Shown piece by piece: positions 35,711 to 57,284 of a stretch of DNA of 64,000 bases. Positions within the stretch are counted from its first letter, which is position 1. Each line of letters starts with the position of its first letter. Location of the stretch: positions 545,001 to 609,000 of the forward strand of contig NW_026945753.1 in NCBI RefSeq assembly GCF_034702125.1, read 5' to 3'. Source of the DNA: Engraulis encrasicolus (Eukaryota > Chordata > Actinopteri > Clupeiformes > Engraulidae). The translations under genes were made by a program, and so were the position numbers. Under the pieces are notes generated by a model. It was not told the origin of the DNA and searched no databases. It was given only the letters and a program-made list of their open reading frames with translations.

Positions 35711-37373
35711 TAGGGGCCAAGCAGCGAAGCTGGCGAAGGCCCCTATAGAGTTAGTAGGTTTTCTGCTTATTATTATTATATAGGCACCTTTCTTCTCCTT
35801 AGCAAGTCTATGGCAGCCCATAGAACCGTAGGTAGGAAAATGCTGTAAATTGGCACACACATTAGGGACAGTCTCAGCATTACCCACAGCGAATTATAGG
35901 TCCCCAATCCCAACACTCTAGCGCCACCAGCAGGTCAAAGTTGCAGGTACATTTCTGCTTGTAACTTTTGAACCCCTGGGCCAATTTTCATAAACTTGGT
36001 ATCTCTGGAATCCTTGGGCCAAGACGAATCCAACGCACTCTATGACGTCATTTTCCGCCAGGATAGTTTTCCCGCCATTTTGAATTTTGTAAAATTCAAT
36101 AAAAATGCTATTTTTCCCGCAATTTTTCACCAATTCGCCCGAAACTTGGTATATAGTATCTCTGGACTGAGCTACACATGGGGTCTCAAGGAATATTAGA
36201 TATCTTTTATCGTTTTGCCGTGACAGCCAATCAAAATTGTCGTAAAAGTGGTGAAACAGGAAGTGAGGTCATATCTCAGCAACCGTTCGTTGAATTAGGT
36301 TGGGATTTTGTACACACATAGTAGTCCATCCCATGACCTACCACAAAAAAAAATCAGAACCCCAGCTCAAACTCTGTAGCGCCACCAGCAGGTCAAAATT
36401 TTAGCTACATTTTTGCCTGTAGCTTTTAAACCATATGCACGATGTAAAATATATTATTATCACTAGAATCCTTGGGCCAAGCCGAATTCAACGCACTATA
36501 TGAAGTTATGTCAACGCAGAAGGGAAATTCCGCCATTTTGAATTTTGTAAAATTCACTGTAAGTCTATGGTATCCCATAGAACCATACATAGAAAAATGC
36601 TGTAAATTGGCACACATATTTGAGGCAGCATCAACATTACCCACAGCGAGTTATAGGTTCCCAGCCCCAATACTCTAGCGCCACCAGCAGGTGAAAGTCG
36701 CAGGTACATTTCTGCTTGTAACTTTTGAACTGATGGGCCAATTTTCATAAACCTGGAATCCTTGGGCCAAGACGAATCCAACGCGCCCTATGACGTCATT
36801 TTCTGCCTGGATAGGTTTCCCGCCATTTTGAACTTTGTAAAATTCAATAAAAATGCTATTTTTCCCGCAATTTTTGACCATTTCTCCCGAAATTCGGTAT
36901 ATTGTATCTCTGTACTGAGGTTTGTATGGGGTCTCAAGGAATATTAGATATCTTTTATCGTTTAGCCATGACAGCCAATCAAAATTGTTGTAAAAGTGGC
37001 AAAACAGGAAGTGAGGTCATATCTCAGCAACCCTTTGTCGGTTTCGGCTAGGATTTTTTACACACATAGATGTCCATCTTATGACCTACTGAAAAAAAAA
37101 ATCAGACCCCCAGCTCAAACTCTGTAGCGCCACCAACAGGTCAACATTTTAGCTACATTTTTGCCTGTAGCTATTAAACCATGTGCACAATGTAAAATAT
37201 ATTATCATCACTAGAATCCTTGGGCCAAGCCGAATCCAACGCACTATATAACGTTATGTAAACGCAGAAGGGAAATACCGCCATTTTGAATTTTGCGCTG
37301 CAGTTCCTTCTGTTGCCGTGGCGACTTTGGCAAGTTTACTGCTTGGCCCCGCATTGCTGCTTGCAGCTATATT
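35711..37373. mobile_element. GGGGCCAAGC-type TIR element with 745-bp internal duplication
   Basis: Starts TAGGGGCCAAGCAGCGAAGC and ends CTGCTTGGCCCCGC. GCGCCACCAGCAGGTCAAA-like blocks occur at about 35932, 36381, 36676 and 37126; the 1st/3rd and 2nd/4th are 744-745 bp apart, so one ~745-bp unit is repeated in tandem. Non-coding. This element type is widespread in teleosts. Confidence 0.8.
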
Positions 37374-38922
37374 TCATATGGTTCCACAAAGGGAATAAAA
37401 ATATAGCTTTGAGGCAATAAAGCAAAGGTACATACAGCACATGTAGTATGTAAACTGAACTACCATGAATCTTTCATTAATTAAAGCTGTAATAACACAA
37501 TAGTTGAGTACCTGCATTAAAACGACAACAACATCAGCATCAGGAGATTATGCTATGAGGCAGGGATTGATCTCAAGTAAGGATGAAAGACATGCAACAT
37601 GGAGGTTGGAAATGGTGTACACTGCAAAACAAGACAGCTCTGGGTTCCTAACTCTGAGGTACACCAGAGAAAGGTATTAAATTATTTACATTTGAACAGG
37701 AAAACCATTTGACATGATGGTTTGTATTGGCAATGAATGCCAATGCTAAAGTTGTTTCTACTATTCACACAGACCTACTTGTAGTCAGCAGTAATGACAA
37801 CACATTGACTTTTTTTATTGGTTTTCTACCTAATCACACACGTTGGAATCACCCACACACAGCAACACACATCACATTATGTCCAACCTTTATGATAAAA
37901 AAGCTGTCTATACGTAAGTGTTTAAGCAGGTATAGACAGACAACCAGAATCCCGGAGTATTTTCAATCTAGGAGGCATAATAAAGATTTTATGCATCATC
38001 AATTAGTGGTCGGGACAAAACCGCCTGTGTCCAGACTAAAGGCACGAATAGACCAAGCAGAGCATGAGTGATTTCAGAGCGACGGAAGTAATTAACTTTG
38101 TATTGAGTCGCAGGCGAGAGAAGGGACAAAAGCGATTTAGGTAACAAGAGACGAGTTGTGCAAGTTGAGCAACAGTTTGTAGTTGGTCTTCAGCGAATAT
38201 TATGCAAACTACGATACGCTTTGGTGACAGCTGCCACAGCCAATGGGATTGTTGGAATGTTTGCATTCTGCTTTTAACGGACATACTCTGTCGCTTCTAT
38301 TGCTCGCATTGCTCTTGCTGCACAGTTCTGTGATTCTCTTTTAGTAAATACATGTTACTGGCCTCTCAGTAAGTTTCTGTCAAACTCATGATGACTCATA
38401 ATAGAACGGTACTAGTGAGGGTCATCATTCATCAACTCTCCTGTCAATCATGTGTACAGGAATGCTATTGGTTGAGGCAAGGTCATTATTTTGCATCAAA
38501 CCTGGGACTTTTGGTGGCTTCTAGCCAATTAAAAAATAGATTTACTGTCATTGACATCAATGTCTTCGAGAGTCTTTGCCTCATTCTGCAATACCGTGCC
38601 TCACCACACCATCACTAGTTGCTACTTGGTGTCGCTGTTGAGTCAGTTGATGCAGCTTGAACATATTAAACGCATTGAATTGATTGCAGGGAGGACTTAA
38701 ATATGGGTGTGGCGTTTACCTTTTTTTGTAAACTCTGCCTCAAATGCCTCAATGAGGTGCCGCCGTTGTATTTAATATATATGTGTAATACCCTTATTTA
38801 GTACTGTTCTTACCTCATTGTATTCCAATATCACATGCTTGAGTTTCTTTCAATGCAAACATTTGAATTTGTCGTGTTGTGCAGGTTTAAACAATGCTTC
38901 CATGTTTTGTTCTCTATTTCAG
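37374..38922. other. Intergenic stretch, nothing recognised
   Basis: No supported exon or repeat end. Confidence 0.4.
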
Positions 38923-39086
38923 ACCTGGAAGACTCGTCCTACCAATGTCAGCTCCCCTTTGTCTCGGCTTACCATGGTCCACTAAATTACACCTTGGATC
39001 GGATTAACCTTGGCAGACTTGGACATTGTCTACAAAACATCGTTTTTGTTCTGGATTGGACACACGCTGAGGGGATGGTTTTTTAA
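38923..39086 (+). CDS. Candidate terminal exon (duplicated at 42860)
   Basis: After TATTTCAG an open frame of phase 1 reads LEDSSYQCQLPFVSAYHG and continues to TAA at 39084-39086. Flanking intron and first ~15 codons are repeated at 42770-42921 (LQDSSFQFQLPFVVDS, stop). Phase 1 matches the small exons before the B30.2 exon of gene B. It could be an alternative end of gene A; function unknown. Confidence 0.35.
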
Positions 39087-39675
39087 TTATTATTATTAAT
39101 CACACCTAGCGTGGCCACCCTAGATACTGTGTTTTGACCACCAACATTACCAATGCATGTTATGATAGGGTTCATTACTGAAGAGGTGTCCAATCCATGA
39201 TTCTCAACCAATGGTGTATAATGATTAAAGGCCTGAAACACCATTATATGACTTTGTAACATGTAAACAGGGCCCTTAATTAACTTTTTTCACTTCCAGC
39301 CAAAATGTTTAGTTAGTAGGTGTTAATCTTACTAGCCAAACACGTACTTGTAAGTTGGCTTTATCTACCACCCGAATTGAAATTTCAACAGCATTTGGCC
39401 GGTTGTCTACTGTTAATTTAGAGCCCTGCGTGTAAATATGAATATTGGTGTCATACGGAACTCCTCAAGGTAAACTGCATTTGTTTTCTGAAACAACTTG
39501 GTCGTGAGACATCTATGAAAATGACGCTCCCTGATTGGTCCATTTCGTCTCAACTCCCCCAACATCTCTCCACCAAACCTGTGTGTGGAGCTTGTAAAGC
39601 CACCCTAGTGGAGTCATGAAAGTTGCTATCAGGATAGCTCCTACCCTTTCGAGAAATGAACCCCAGATGTGGAAA

Positions 39676-39686
39676 GAGCCAGGTTA

Positions 39687-39725
<39 letters not shown>
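39676..39725. repeat. (GAT)n microsatellite
   Basis: About 50 bp of trinucleotide repeat. Confidence 0.95.
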
Positions 39726-39726
<1 letters not shown>

Positions 39727-40543
39727 GCTACACATTTTTCCCTCATTCTTTAGCATTGCTTAACAAAAGGGGAGAACAGTAGACATTTTTTAGTCAATTA
39801 AATTTTAGTAACTTCTATAGTAACCAATTAACTGTTTTAGTAACTTTTGGTAACTTATTTTTAGTATAGCTTTACTTAGTAACTTAACTTAGTAACTTTT
39901 TCATTTTTTTATTGAACTGTGCTGCCCTAACAGCTTATGGACCTAGACGACTAGACTCTATTATATTGTGTTTTGTGTGTCTTTAATGTGTTTACATGTA
40001 GATTGTGGAGAAGTGTCATGCGAGACAAATTTCTGTGCAAATAGACAATGAACGTTTCTCATCTTAAAATATTATGTCAGGCATTAGGGATTTTAGGCTT
40101 TGGAAGAGGTTATCTCATGGTCTTAGAACCCCCCTGTCAGGTCTAATAATCACAATCCTTATGTTACTTTGCACTTTATATGTCAGTTAACTTTGCACTT
40201 TATATGTCAGTTAACTTCTTTTATGGGGTTTGTAAACCCCTACAACTGAAGGGTGTCAGGAATTGTCTATATTTTTGTTGAAATGTCTGTGCTTGTTCAT
40301 TGTTGAGTATACAGTATACGGATGTATGGACATTGTATGTCTATCCCTATAGTCTCTTACATGACCACCATAAACAACCACGATGACATGAGGATAAACT
40401 TTGAAAATGACCACCATGCTTGAAATAAATATAATGATAATACAACATGTATATTGTTTATTCACTTTCTTAAATACTGTATGCATCATGTTTGGTTAAA
40501 TTATCTTATCCTTGTAGCTACATTTATCCTGATGTGATATTTA

Positions 40544-41103
40544 CCTCCGCCAAGGAGGTTATGTTTTCGGTCGTGTTGGTTTGTCTGTCTGTTTGTCTGT
40601 CAGCAGGATAACTCAAAAAACTAATCAACAGATTTGGATGAAACTTTGTGCAGTTGTTGGTAATAACTCAAGGAACACGTGATTAAATTCTGGTTATCCA
40701 GATCAGGGGCGCCGCTAAAAAAATTGGGCCCATGAAAGATTCAAATTTTGGACCCCAACATGACAAATTATGTGATCAACATCCTTTCAGGGGCCCTGTC
40801 AGTGCTGTAAGGCCCTTAGAATCTGTAACGCCCTTCCCTCCCTCGCGGCACCCATGATCCAGATCATGAACCAGAAACAGGATTTTTAAAAAGATTCTTC
40901 ACTTTTGCTGGCCTATAAATCTACATGCCCCTACTGATCTCAAATTGAATTGCGGACAGGGTGAATCTTCACATTCCAGTTAGTTTCTAACTCCACAAAA
41001 AGAAGGCAGAAATACTTAAAATAAAAAATAGGGTGTAGTCTAATGTTCTACCAAACAGCTTCCTTGGCAGAGGTCTTCACTCTCAGAGTGCAATTCTAGT
41101 CTA
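40544..41103 (+). mobile_element. ACCTCCGCCAAGGAGG-type repeat element
   Basis: Starts ACCTCCGCCAAGGAGGTTAT and ends CTTGGCAGAGGTCTTC with AATTCTAGT. The internal phrase GATTTGGATGAAACTTTGTG is typical of this teleost family. Related copies: 46306-47935 (reverse, split) and a cousin at 57205-57935. Confidence 0.75.
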
Positions 41104-41469
41104 ATATACTTTTATGCTTGTCTGAAAAGGTATGGGCGTAGTGTTAGGGAATGACCTGATGGCCAGATTTGAAATTGAGTCTGCATGGGCAGGTTACCCA
41201 TTCATGGTGTGGTGAATTCTTTCTGCTTTACAATAAGTAATTTTATATATATTTAATTATGAATATAATATTATATGTATATTTAGTGAAAACATCTGGT
41301 CAGTTCACCAAATTGTCCGGTAATATTAGCATGTAATTATATTCTACATGTTCTATAGTACAGTTTTATTCTATATGTTCTATTGCACAGTTATGTTCTA
41401 TGTTTTATAGTACAGTTATGTTCTATATACAGTAAGTAACCATGCTGATGAGCAAGCGTGCAGTCTAAG

Positions 41470-41660
41470 TAAATATAAAGATGGAATGTCTGCACACTTG
41501 CTCACATTTTGTTTTTGTTTTATTTTACCAAAGTGAACGTCTTCGAGCTGTGTGCTCTCAGTCTGATGAAGAGCACACAGGTCAACAACGTTCACTTTGG
41601 TAAAATAAAACCAAAAAGAAAAACGGGAGCAAGTGTGCAGACATTCCACCTTTATTTTCA
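41470..41660. mobile_element. Head-to-head palindrome of PLE-like ends
   Basis: Two inverted arms of about 85 bp share GGAATGTCTGCACACTTGCTC and TTTTACCAAAGTGAACG. At the centre the right arm holds GTCTGATGAAGAGCACACAG, a hammerhead-like core box plus stem. GAAAC is replaced by CAACAACG, so it is degenerate. Confidence 0.65.
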
Positions 41661-41934
41661 ATGTGTTACCTTTTTGTCCTGCTCTCCTGCATCTTGGATG
41701 TACAAACCAATACCTTACTTGACAAGCTCACAATCTAGCCATGGCAACCCTTAAGAGCCATGGGAACCGCAGTGATTAACAGTTCATAGCACATACAAAA
41801 CAAAGGCAAAGCTTGCTGCTTTGGTTGCCAATTTCCCAGCACACTGGTGGTGCACTGTGTGCAACAAACGAGCATAACGGTAGCTGAATTCAACCTTAGT
41901 AGACTTGAATCATAATCTAGGTGATGAGGCAACC

Positions 41935-42100
41935 GTACCCTTATAGTTAAGAGGCTTTAGCTCAGAGTGTTGCAGGTTCAAATCTCATTATTCCCTCTCA
42001 CTACGCATCCATAGCTGACGTGCACTTGAGCAAAGCACCTTACCCCATACTGGACTCAGTGGACTTAAACCAATAACTTGTGAACAGGGGTGAATTTAGT
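41935..42100 (+). mobile_element. tRNA-derived SINE fragment
   Basis: GTTGCAGGTTCAAATCTC (B box) followed by GTGCACTTGAGCAAAGCACC and the CCAATAAC body, as in the SINEs at 51162 and 52325. Confidence 0.7.
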
Positions 42101-42859
42101 CCTCTTTCGGGGCTGGACTGGTAATCTGGCATACAGATAGATCAGCAATACCTGTATGAGGCCTCGAGAATGACGTTTACTCATGTTCTATGACGAACTC
42201 TGCTAGTTGGCATCCAGTATACAGGGCTAATAGTTTTCAGGCTCCATGCCTGTTTTCAGACTTGACAGAGTTTGCAAAAATATAAACATTGGTAATAATT
42301 AGCCATTAGTTATTCTTATCTCAGAAAGTGTTACATTTTCAGGGTTTTCTTCTACTATCAGGCTTGAATAATGGTCATACACAGGCTATTAAATGTTTGA
42401 ATAATGTGTCAAAATAGGCCTACGTTATGTCACTATGCAGTATTTTGTCGCAGTCGTTAAGGTAGGGGAAAAAGTTCAGACTCAGGTTTTTTTTCCACTA
42501 TCACCGCTGAGTACATGAATAGAAAACATTGAAATAGAATGTTGGCAGAGTCATGTGCAATATTTTGTCCCTGCAGATTTGCACAAGGTGTCAAGGCTCT
42601 TCTCCATTCTAACATGAACCCTAGTAATCCCTAACCAAAGCAACATTCCCATAAGTGACCATTGGTGGCTCTCAATCTTTCAAAGAATAAACCCTATAGG
42701 TTATAGGTAGGACAATTGCATTCATAATACACGTCTTTAATACTAGACCTTGTGTCTTTTTATCCTGCTATACTTGAATTTCTTTCAGTGCAGTATATGT
42801 TGATATTTGAAATTGTGGTTTGCAGGTGTAAATAATGTTTTTTTGTGCTTTACATGTAG

Positions 42860-42921
42860 ACTTGCAAGACTCATCCTTTCAATTTCAGCTCCCCTTCGTT
42901 GTGGATTCTTATTGCAGATGA
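42860..42921 (+). CDS. Candidate terminal exon, duplicate of 38923
   Basis: Acceptor ACATGTAG, phase 1, LQDSSFQFQLPFVVDSYCR then TGA. The homology with 38923 includes the preceding intron (TTTCTTTCA, TGCAGGT, AATGNTT). Confidence 0.3.
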
Positions 42922-43417
42922 ATCAATAGGTCTATGTTGTATAGGCCTACCGCAATAGAAAGGGTATATTGTTCTTCTGATAAACTAACAGTGTCACCTG
43001 GTAACCCTCTTCTGTTTCACACAGCCATCCAACAGACTCGAGCCACGTAGAGCGTCCCTATAGATAAACTGTGTCGACTAAGCAACTACCGAGTCAAGCC
43101 ATAACAGCAGCAATACATAAACAAACAAAACAGTGATGCGAAGCTTGGCAATTTGTAACCAAGTCCAACAACTGTCAAACTGACAAGCAACGCCACACAG
43201 TAAATGTGTTACTTGAAGTCATGTCAGCGGAATGCAAACTGTGGAGCGCAGCACATTTTGCACATTCAGTAGCCTATTCTGAATTTCCCATGAACTCCGA
43301 GACATTTGTACTTACATTTCCCTCAAGAAAGGAACTTGTATATCTACATATTGTAGTAACTAACTACATCTTTAACTACATGTGTAATAATAGTAGTATG
43401 TTTGTATCACAGTATAT

Positions 43418-43620
43418 GCAGTGTGTGCTGCCGTGAATGGTGTTCAGATCGGTATATTGGGAAAAACAAAATAGCTGTATGCATGTCCCAAAAGAGAAGA
43501 ACAATTAGTCTGGCAAAGAACATACTCCTACACTAATTCAAAGACATTGGGGAGCACATTAAAAATATAAACAGTTTGAGAGGGGAGTGAAGGAAGCCAT
43601 CTATGTCCATCTGGAGCAGC
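43418..43620 (+). pseudogene. GIY-YIG relic of a PLE
   Basis: CCREWCSDRYIGKNK in one frame and, after frameshifts, RGVKEAIYVHLEQQ in another are hallmark pieces of the PLE GIY-YIG endonuclease. A stop codon and at least two frameshifts separate them. It represents a different, older PLE lineage than the one at 11847. Confidence 0.72.
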
Positions 43621-44227
43621 AAACGACTATGAACATGTCTCTTGTGTTCTGTGGACACAAACATAAACAGGTGTTACTATATTACTAGTATTTCTACTAA
43701 TATGCCCACTTATTATAATTATCTAAAAATGCAGTGGGTCGACGTAGGAACAACATTGATGGAAGCAGAAGCAATGGAGCAAAACTCATCGTTTTTGCAC
43801 TTCGACCATATGCTATTAATACTTACCCTTTTGTACTATATTCTGGCTGTTTCATTCCACTGTCTACTGTTTATAATTAAAAGATAGAACAATGTGCCGC
43901 CCCATCTATTCTGCTGGTCTCACAAGAAAAAAAAGAAAGAAAGAAAAAACTGTTTGACCACCAGGAAGTTGCCCTGTATGACAGATCACAGTCCAGCCTT
44001 GAGGTCCCTATACATTCACCAAATACATCCCGGCTTACACAGGACCTCCTTGCAGTATTTTCCATTTACAATTAAGTAATTGCTCATCATCTGAATGTGC
44101 ATTTCAGAAACATTATAAGAATGATAACAATTGAACTTTGTTATCTGCTTATAGCTGCCCACTGCATGTCCCTGTCATTCCCTGCATGCTACCCTCCCAA
44201 CGAGCCAAAGATGTGATGTGTATCTGG

Positions 44228-44252
44228 GTTTTTTTTTTTTTTTTTTTTTTTT
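44228..44252. repeat. Poly(T) run
   Basis: About 25 T, then (GTT)n; could be the reverse poly(A) tail of a retroposon, but no body is recognised. Confidence 0.8.
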
Positions 44253-44461
44253 CTTTGTTGTTGTTGTTGATTTTTAAATTAAGTTTGAACCAGCGAATCG
44301 GAATGGAGGAGAACCATTTGTAAGTTAGCCAATCAGCCTGCTTGTAAACACATTTTTGACCCGCCTTTCTTCCACAGAGCTCTGAAGTCACTCAGTCTTT
44401 GTTATTGTCAGAACACTCTGCTCTGCTGTTGTCTGTGCTATGGATACAAGTGTCTGTCATC

Positions 44462-53296
<8,835 letters not shown>

Positions 53297-53649
53297 ATGA
53301 ATCAGACTCAAAGCTCGATAAATATAGTAGAGAGCTGGATAAATACACGTACAAAGCAACAGTGGATCACTATATAAGCTATACCATAAGTGCACCTTAA
53401 CGAGAGACTGGGTATGCTTTTTATCTCCCAGCTCTATCTAATGGTTTCTTTAATCTTATCCAATCGATTAAAAACTATCATTCCTTTACCTTGTACAAAA
53501 GCCACAGGATATTGTTGCAGAACTGTAAAAAAAAAAAAACCTGTATGATTGACCTATCTTCCTGCTGCTTGTATTTGATGAAAATATCTCTTCCATTGTT
53601 ACTTTGTATAGACTTGATGTAATGAAAAAAGGAGACGCACACAAAGCTT
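53297..53649 (+). other. Gene B 3' flank
   Basis: Presumed 3' UTR and downstream DNA; candidate ATTAAA at 53467. No coding sequence. Confidence 0.4.
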
Positions 53650-53860
53650 GTGTAATAGAGGCTAACTAGCACAGAGTTGGCGTGGAACGTTGGTAAACCT
53701 CCCTCCGATAACCTCATACAGTCTCGTGCCGTTGGGCCGAGAGACTAGTATCTTGGCCCAGCGGTATCGTACTGTGTCTCCCATTGCCAAACCGTTGCAG
53801 TTGACGAGGACGCATGTTCGGTCCCCGAGGGNGGTGAACAGGTGCAAGATGACCTCCGTC
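53650..53860 (+). mobile_element. tRNA-like SINE candidate
   Basis: GGCTAACTAGCACAGAG and a B-box-like GCATGTTCGGTCCCCG suggest a pol III head; contains an N at 53832. Family not recognised. Confidence 0.35.
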
Positions 53861-55429
53861 ACACTTGTGTGAAAAATGTACAGTATATTGTAGCCGAAAA
53901 TTTACAACAGAAGTCAGAGGTTAAAAAGTGGAGCAACAGACATTTCGGACCTAGTCCACGTGGACGCACCAAGCAATACACGGGTCTAAAGCGTAGACGC
54001 AGACGCTGACCTTGTTGGTTTTTGTCATGTACTTTGTATAGACAGCATGTGCGTAATTGCCCCACTGTTGAGTTGAGTTATAAATCCCACAGTATCTTCG
54101 TCTTTATCGAGACTTGGGTGCCATATTGAGTCAAGTGAGGTCTGATTCATGTGTTGCGCAGTGTAGAAGAGCAGAAGATAGATGTACAGTGTACGTACGT
54201 AGGATATGGAGATTTCTTTGGATGTAGTTGAGGTATTTGTGATGGCACTGAAAGAGTTTGTGATACTCACGAGTTCAGTTGTAGGTTGAGTAAAATGCAG
54301 GTATGTCAGATAGGAATGCTGAAACATAATATGATTGTGTGAGAGATATGGGGGTGTGTTATCTGCAGGGTTTTTTTTAAAGGGTGGGTGAACTTCTCAC
54401 TTTAGCCATCTTTAGGGACTTGCATGGAGTGACTCAATTTCACCTGGTGATCGAGTAAAATGTAATGGTGTACAATGACTTGTGCAAAAAATGTTCATTG
54501 TTGTTGTCCCAAAATGTTCTGATATTCAAATTAGGTGTGTTTTATGTAATATATACATTACTTTAATGTTAAAACACTTACATTGGCCATGTATACCTGC
54601 AGGCCTACTTGACCTGGATCACCGCTGCAGGCTTTGTCTCTAACAGTAAATGTGTGTCAGTGTCAGTGTGTGGCCATGCATATAATGTTGGTGTAACATG
54701 TAAGTCATCATGTGTGTTTTGTTGTCATAATGTACCAGTTACTTTGATGTTGAGTACTCTAGAGTACAAAGGTTACCATAACAACATGACATGGGCAGTC
54801 CTGAACATTTGGTGAACACGGTTAGCTGTTCCATTTCATGCAAAATTGTGCCAAAAAAAAATATCCCATCAAATATCGTAAACTACATGTGTCTGTATGA
54901 ATTACATTATGGATTAAATAAATGATGTACAAATTGAAATAAAAAGCTCACAGCAGCCACAATAAATTCTTTATTTTCAAAGAACATGTTTGCATTTTCA
55001 TATTTATCTCCGGTGATGGTTAGCATGTGTCTCTCATAGGCCTACCACCAGCTCTTGACTGGATTTAGTTAGTTAAATCTCACGAACATCCATTTTAGCT
55101 GGGTGCAGGGTGAAAACGTAAAGTTCAGTGTAAGGCAAAGATGAACTGCAAACCAACAAACTGCCTTTTAATCCATTTTCATTGGTACTGGTACTGGAAA
55201 CTACCAGGACTTTTGCATAGATTGCATAACCACATTCACAGTGGTACTTTTAGGTTGGTTAAATATTTTACGTGGCCACATGACAAACTCCAGGTTTTTC
55301 CCATTGGCACTGCTATAGAAAAAAACCCACAATTTCCCATGTTTTTGTACTGGAATTATTCATTCTTTTACACTTATTCGGGCTGCAGCAGTAGAATCAA
55401 TACCACAGAGCTCATAGTGAAAGCACAAT
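53861..55429. other. Intergenic stretch, nothing recognised
   Basis: AT-rich; no exon or clear repeat end. Confidence 0.4.
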
Positions 55430-55726
55430 TGGGAAACTCCCACTCCCATTGTCGTTGTGACACAGCACTTCACAGCACACAACTGCACACTGCACACAAC
55501 GAAATTGCATTTATGCCTCACCCATGCAGGGGAGCAGCCCTCAGTGGCACCCCATGGAGAGCATTGCGGTGGGACGGTACCATGCTCAGGGTACCTCAGT
55601 CATGGAGGAGGATGGGGGAGAGTACTGGTTGATTACTCCCCCCACCAACCTGGCGGGTCTGGAGTCGAACCGGCAACCTCTGGGATGCAAGTCTAACGCC
55701 CTAACCGCTCACCCATGACTGCCCAT
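55430..55726 (-). mobile_element. tRNA-derived SINE, reverse
   Basis: Minus strand: GTCATGGGTGAGCGGTTAGG (A box), GGTTGCCGGTTCGACTCC (B box), then GGTTGGTGGGGGGAGTAATC and a long body ending near CACAACGACAATGG. A common teleost SINE type. Confidence 0.82.
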
Positions 55727-56033
55727 GATGCATGTTCACAAGACAGGAAGGAAATGTTTGCGTGTTTTGTCATTCAGACAGATACTAGACAGGCACGTGT
55801 GCATAACAGGGAGGAGTCAGACAAGTGTATATACTACACAGGCACGTGGATGTGACTCCTTCCAGTTGCTCATGGCCCACAAGCTTTAGGTGCCACGCTG
55901 GCCTGTTTGCTTTGTCTTTTCTCTTCTGTGGTATTGATTTTTGTCAGAAACAAGACAGACGAGGACCCAAAAGCGCATTAAGAGTTTTTTTTTTTATTGA
56001 GGGTTAGGGGAGTAAGGGAGTAAGTCCGAAGTA

Positions 56034-56034
<1 letters not shown>

Positions 56035-56126
<92 letters not shown>
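56035..56126. repeat. (TG)n microsatellite
   Basis: About 90 bp. Confidence 0.95.
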
Positions 56127-56128
<2 letters not shown>

Positions 56129-57204
56129 CCAGTGATTGAGTGGCATCCTGGGTAGAGGATGGTAGAGAGTCTGGTGGTCGGAGTCCTGGGGGATCATACA
56201 CGACAAGATGATCCGAGGAAGCAGCACAAACCAGGCTTGTCAATAGTTAGTAGGGGACAGAATTCAGACTGGAGTTACAGTGGCCAGAGATTGGAGAGGC
56301 AGTCAAGACAAGATATCCGGAAGGCAGGTCAGGGTGGACGGGGCAGGAGAACAGAGGCAGACGTGAACAGAACTGGAAGGCGGGTCATGGTATGGTTACC
56401 AGGGCAGAAGGACAGTGAAGCAGTCGAGGACAGGTGAAGATCACAGGAAAAAGTGGTAGACAGACAGGCAAGTTTGCAAGCAGCCTAGCTAGTGTGGTAA
56501 TTTTCGGTGATGCAACAGAATAAAAACATTATAAAACTAATAAAATAGTGGTTTGTATCACACAGGGAAGAAAGCACAGTACCATAGATGGGTCAACCAG
56601 CACAGCGTGTCACAGGCCTGAGTATGTCTGCATGCAGGCTGGTGGGAGGCCGTAGAGAAAATGGAAGTTTGCGCTAAGTTCTGCTTTTCTCAGGCCTCAA
56701 GTTCTGCTTTCTGTAGAAGGCAGGAGGCTACAGGGGTGACTGTTTTTATTTATTTTCTTAGCTCTTATTTATTATGTACTTGTCTTGTCTTCCTGTTATG
56801 TGTTGTGTGTATGACCAGGTGGCACTCAATTCCCCCTTGGGGATTAATAAAGTCTCTCTCTCTCTACCCTCCCTTGGGAACGAGGAACTTGAGAGAAGCA
56901 GAGGTGAAAAACAACACGAGGCCAGGGAGTGGGGAGTTGGTCGAGGCCTTGTGTAAGCAGCCTTGAGGTCAAAATAAGGTTCAAAATAAGGTTAAAAAAA
57001 TAAGGGAGTTAACCAGTAAAATAGATGACTCCAGCAAAATACCATTGATGAAGAATGTCGAATAAGGGTCATTCCACGACAAATCTCAGAATCATCCCGC
57101 ACGACCATCTCAGATTTGGCAAAAAAAAATCAAGGAGGTTCACAAACGTCCCAATAGGAAAAGTGCAAAATTATAGCTCTCAACTCCTCATAGTTTTGTA
57201 ATTA
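56127..57204. other. Intergenic, with LINE-like 3' tail at 56796-56868
   Basis: TGGGGATTAATAAAGTCTCTC resembles the microsatellite-type 3' end of teleost L2/CR1 LINEs. No coding part. Confidence 0.5.
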
Positions 57205-57253
57205 CCTTCGCCAAGACAAAGTCGGCGAAGGTTATGTTTTGACCGCTGTGTAT

Positions 57254-57284
<31 letters not shown>

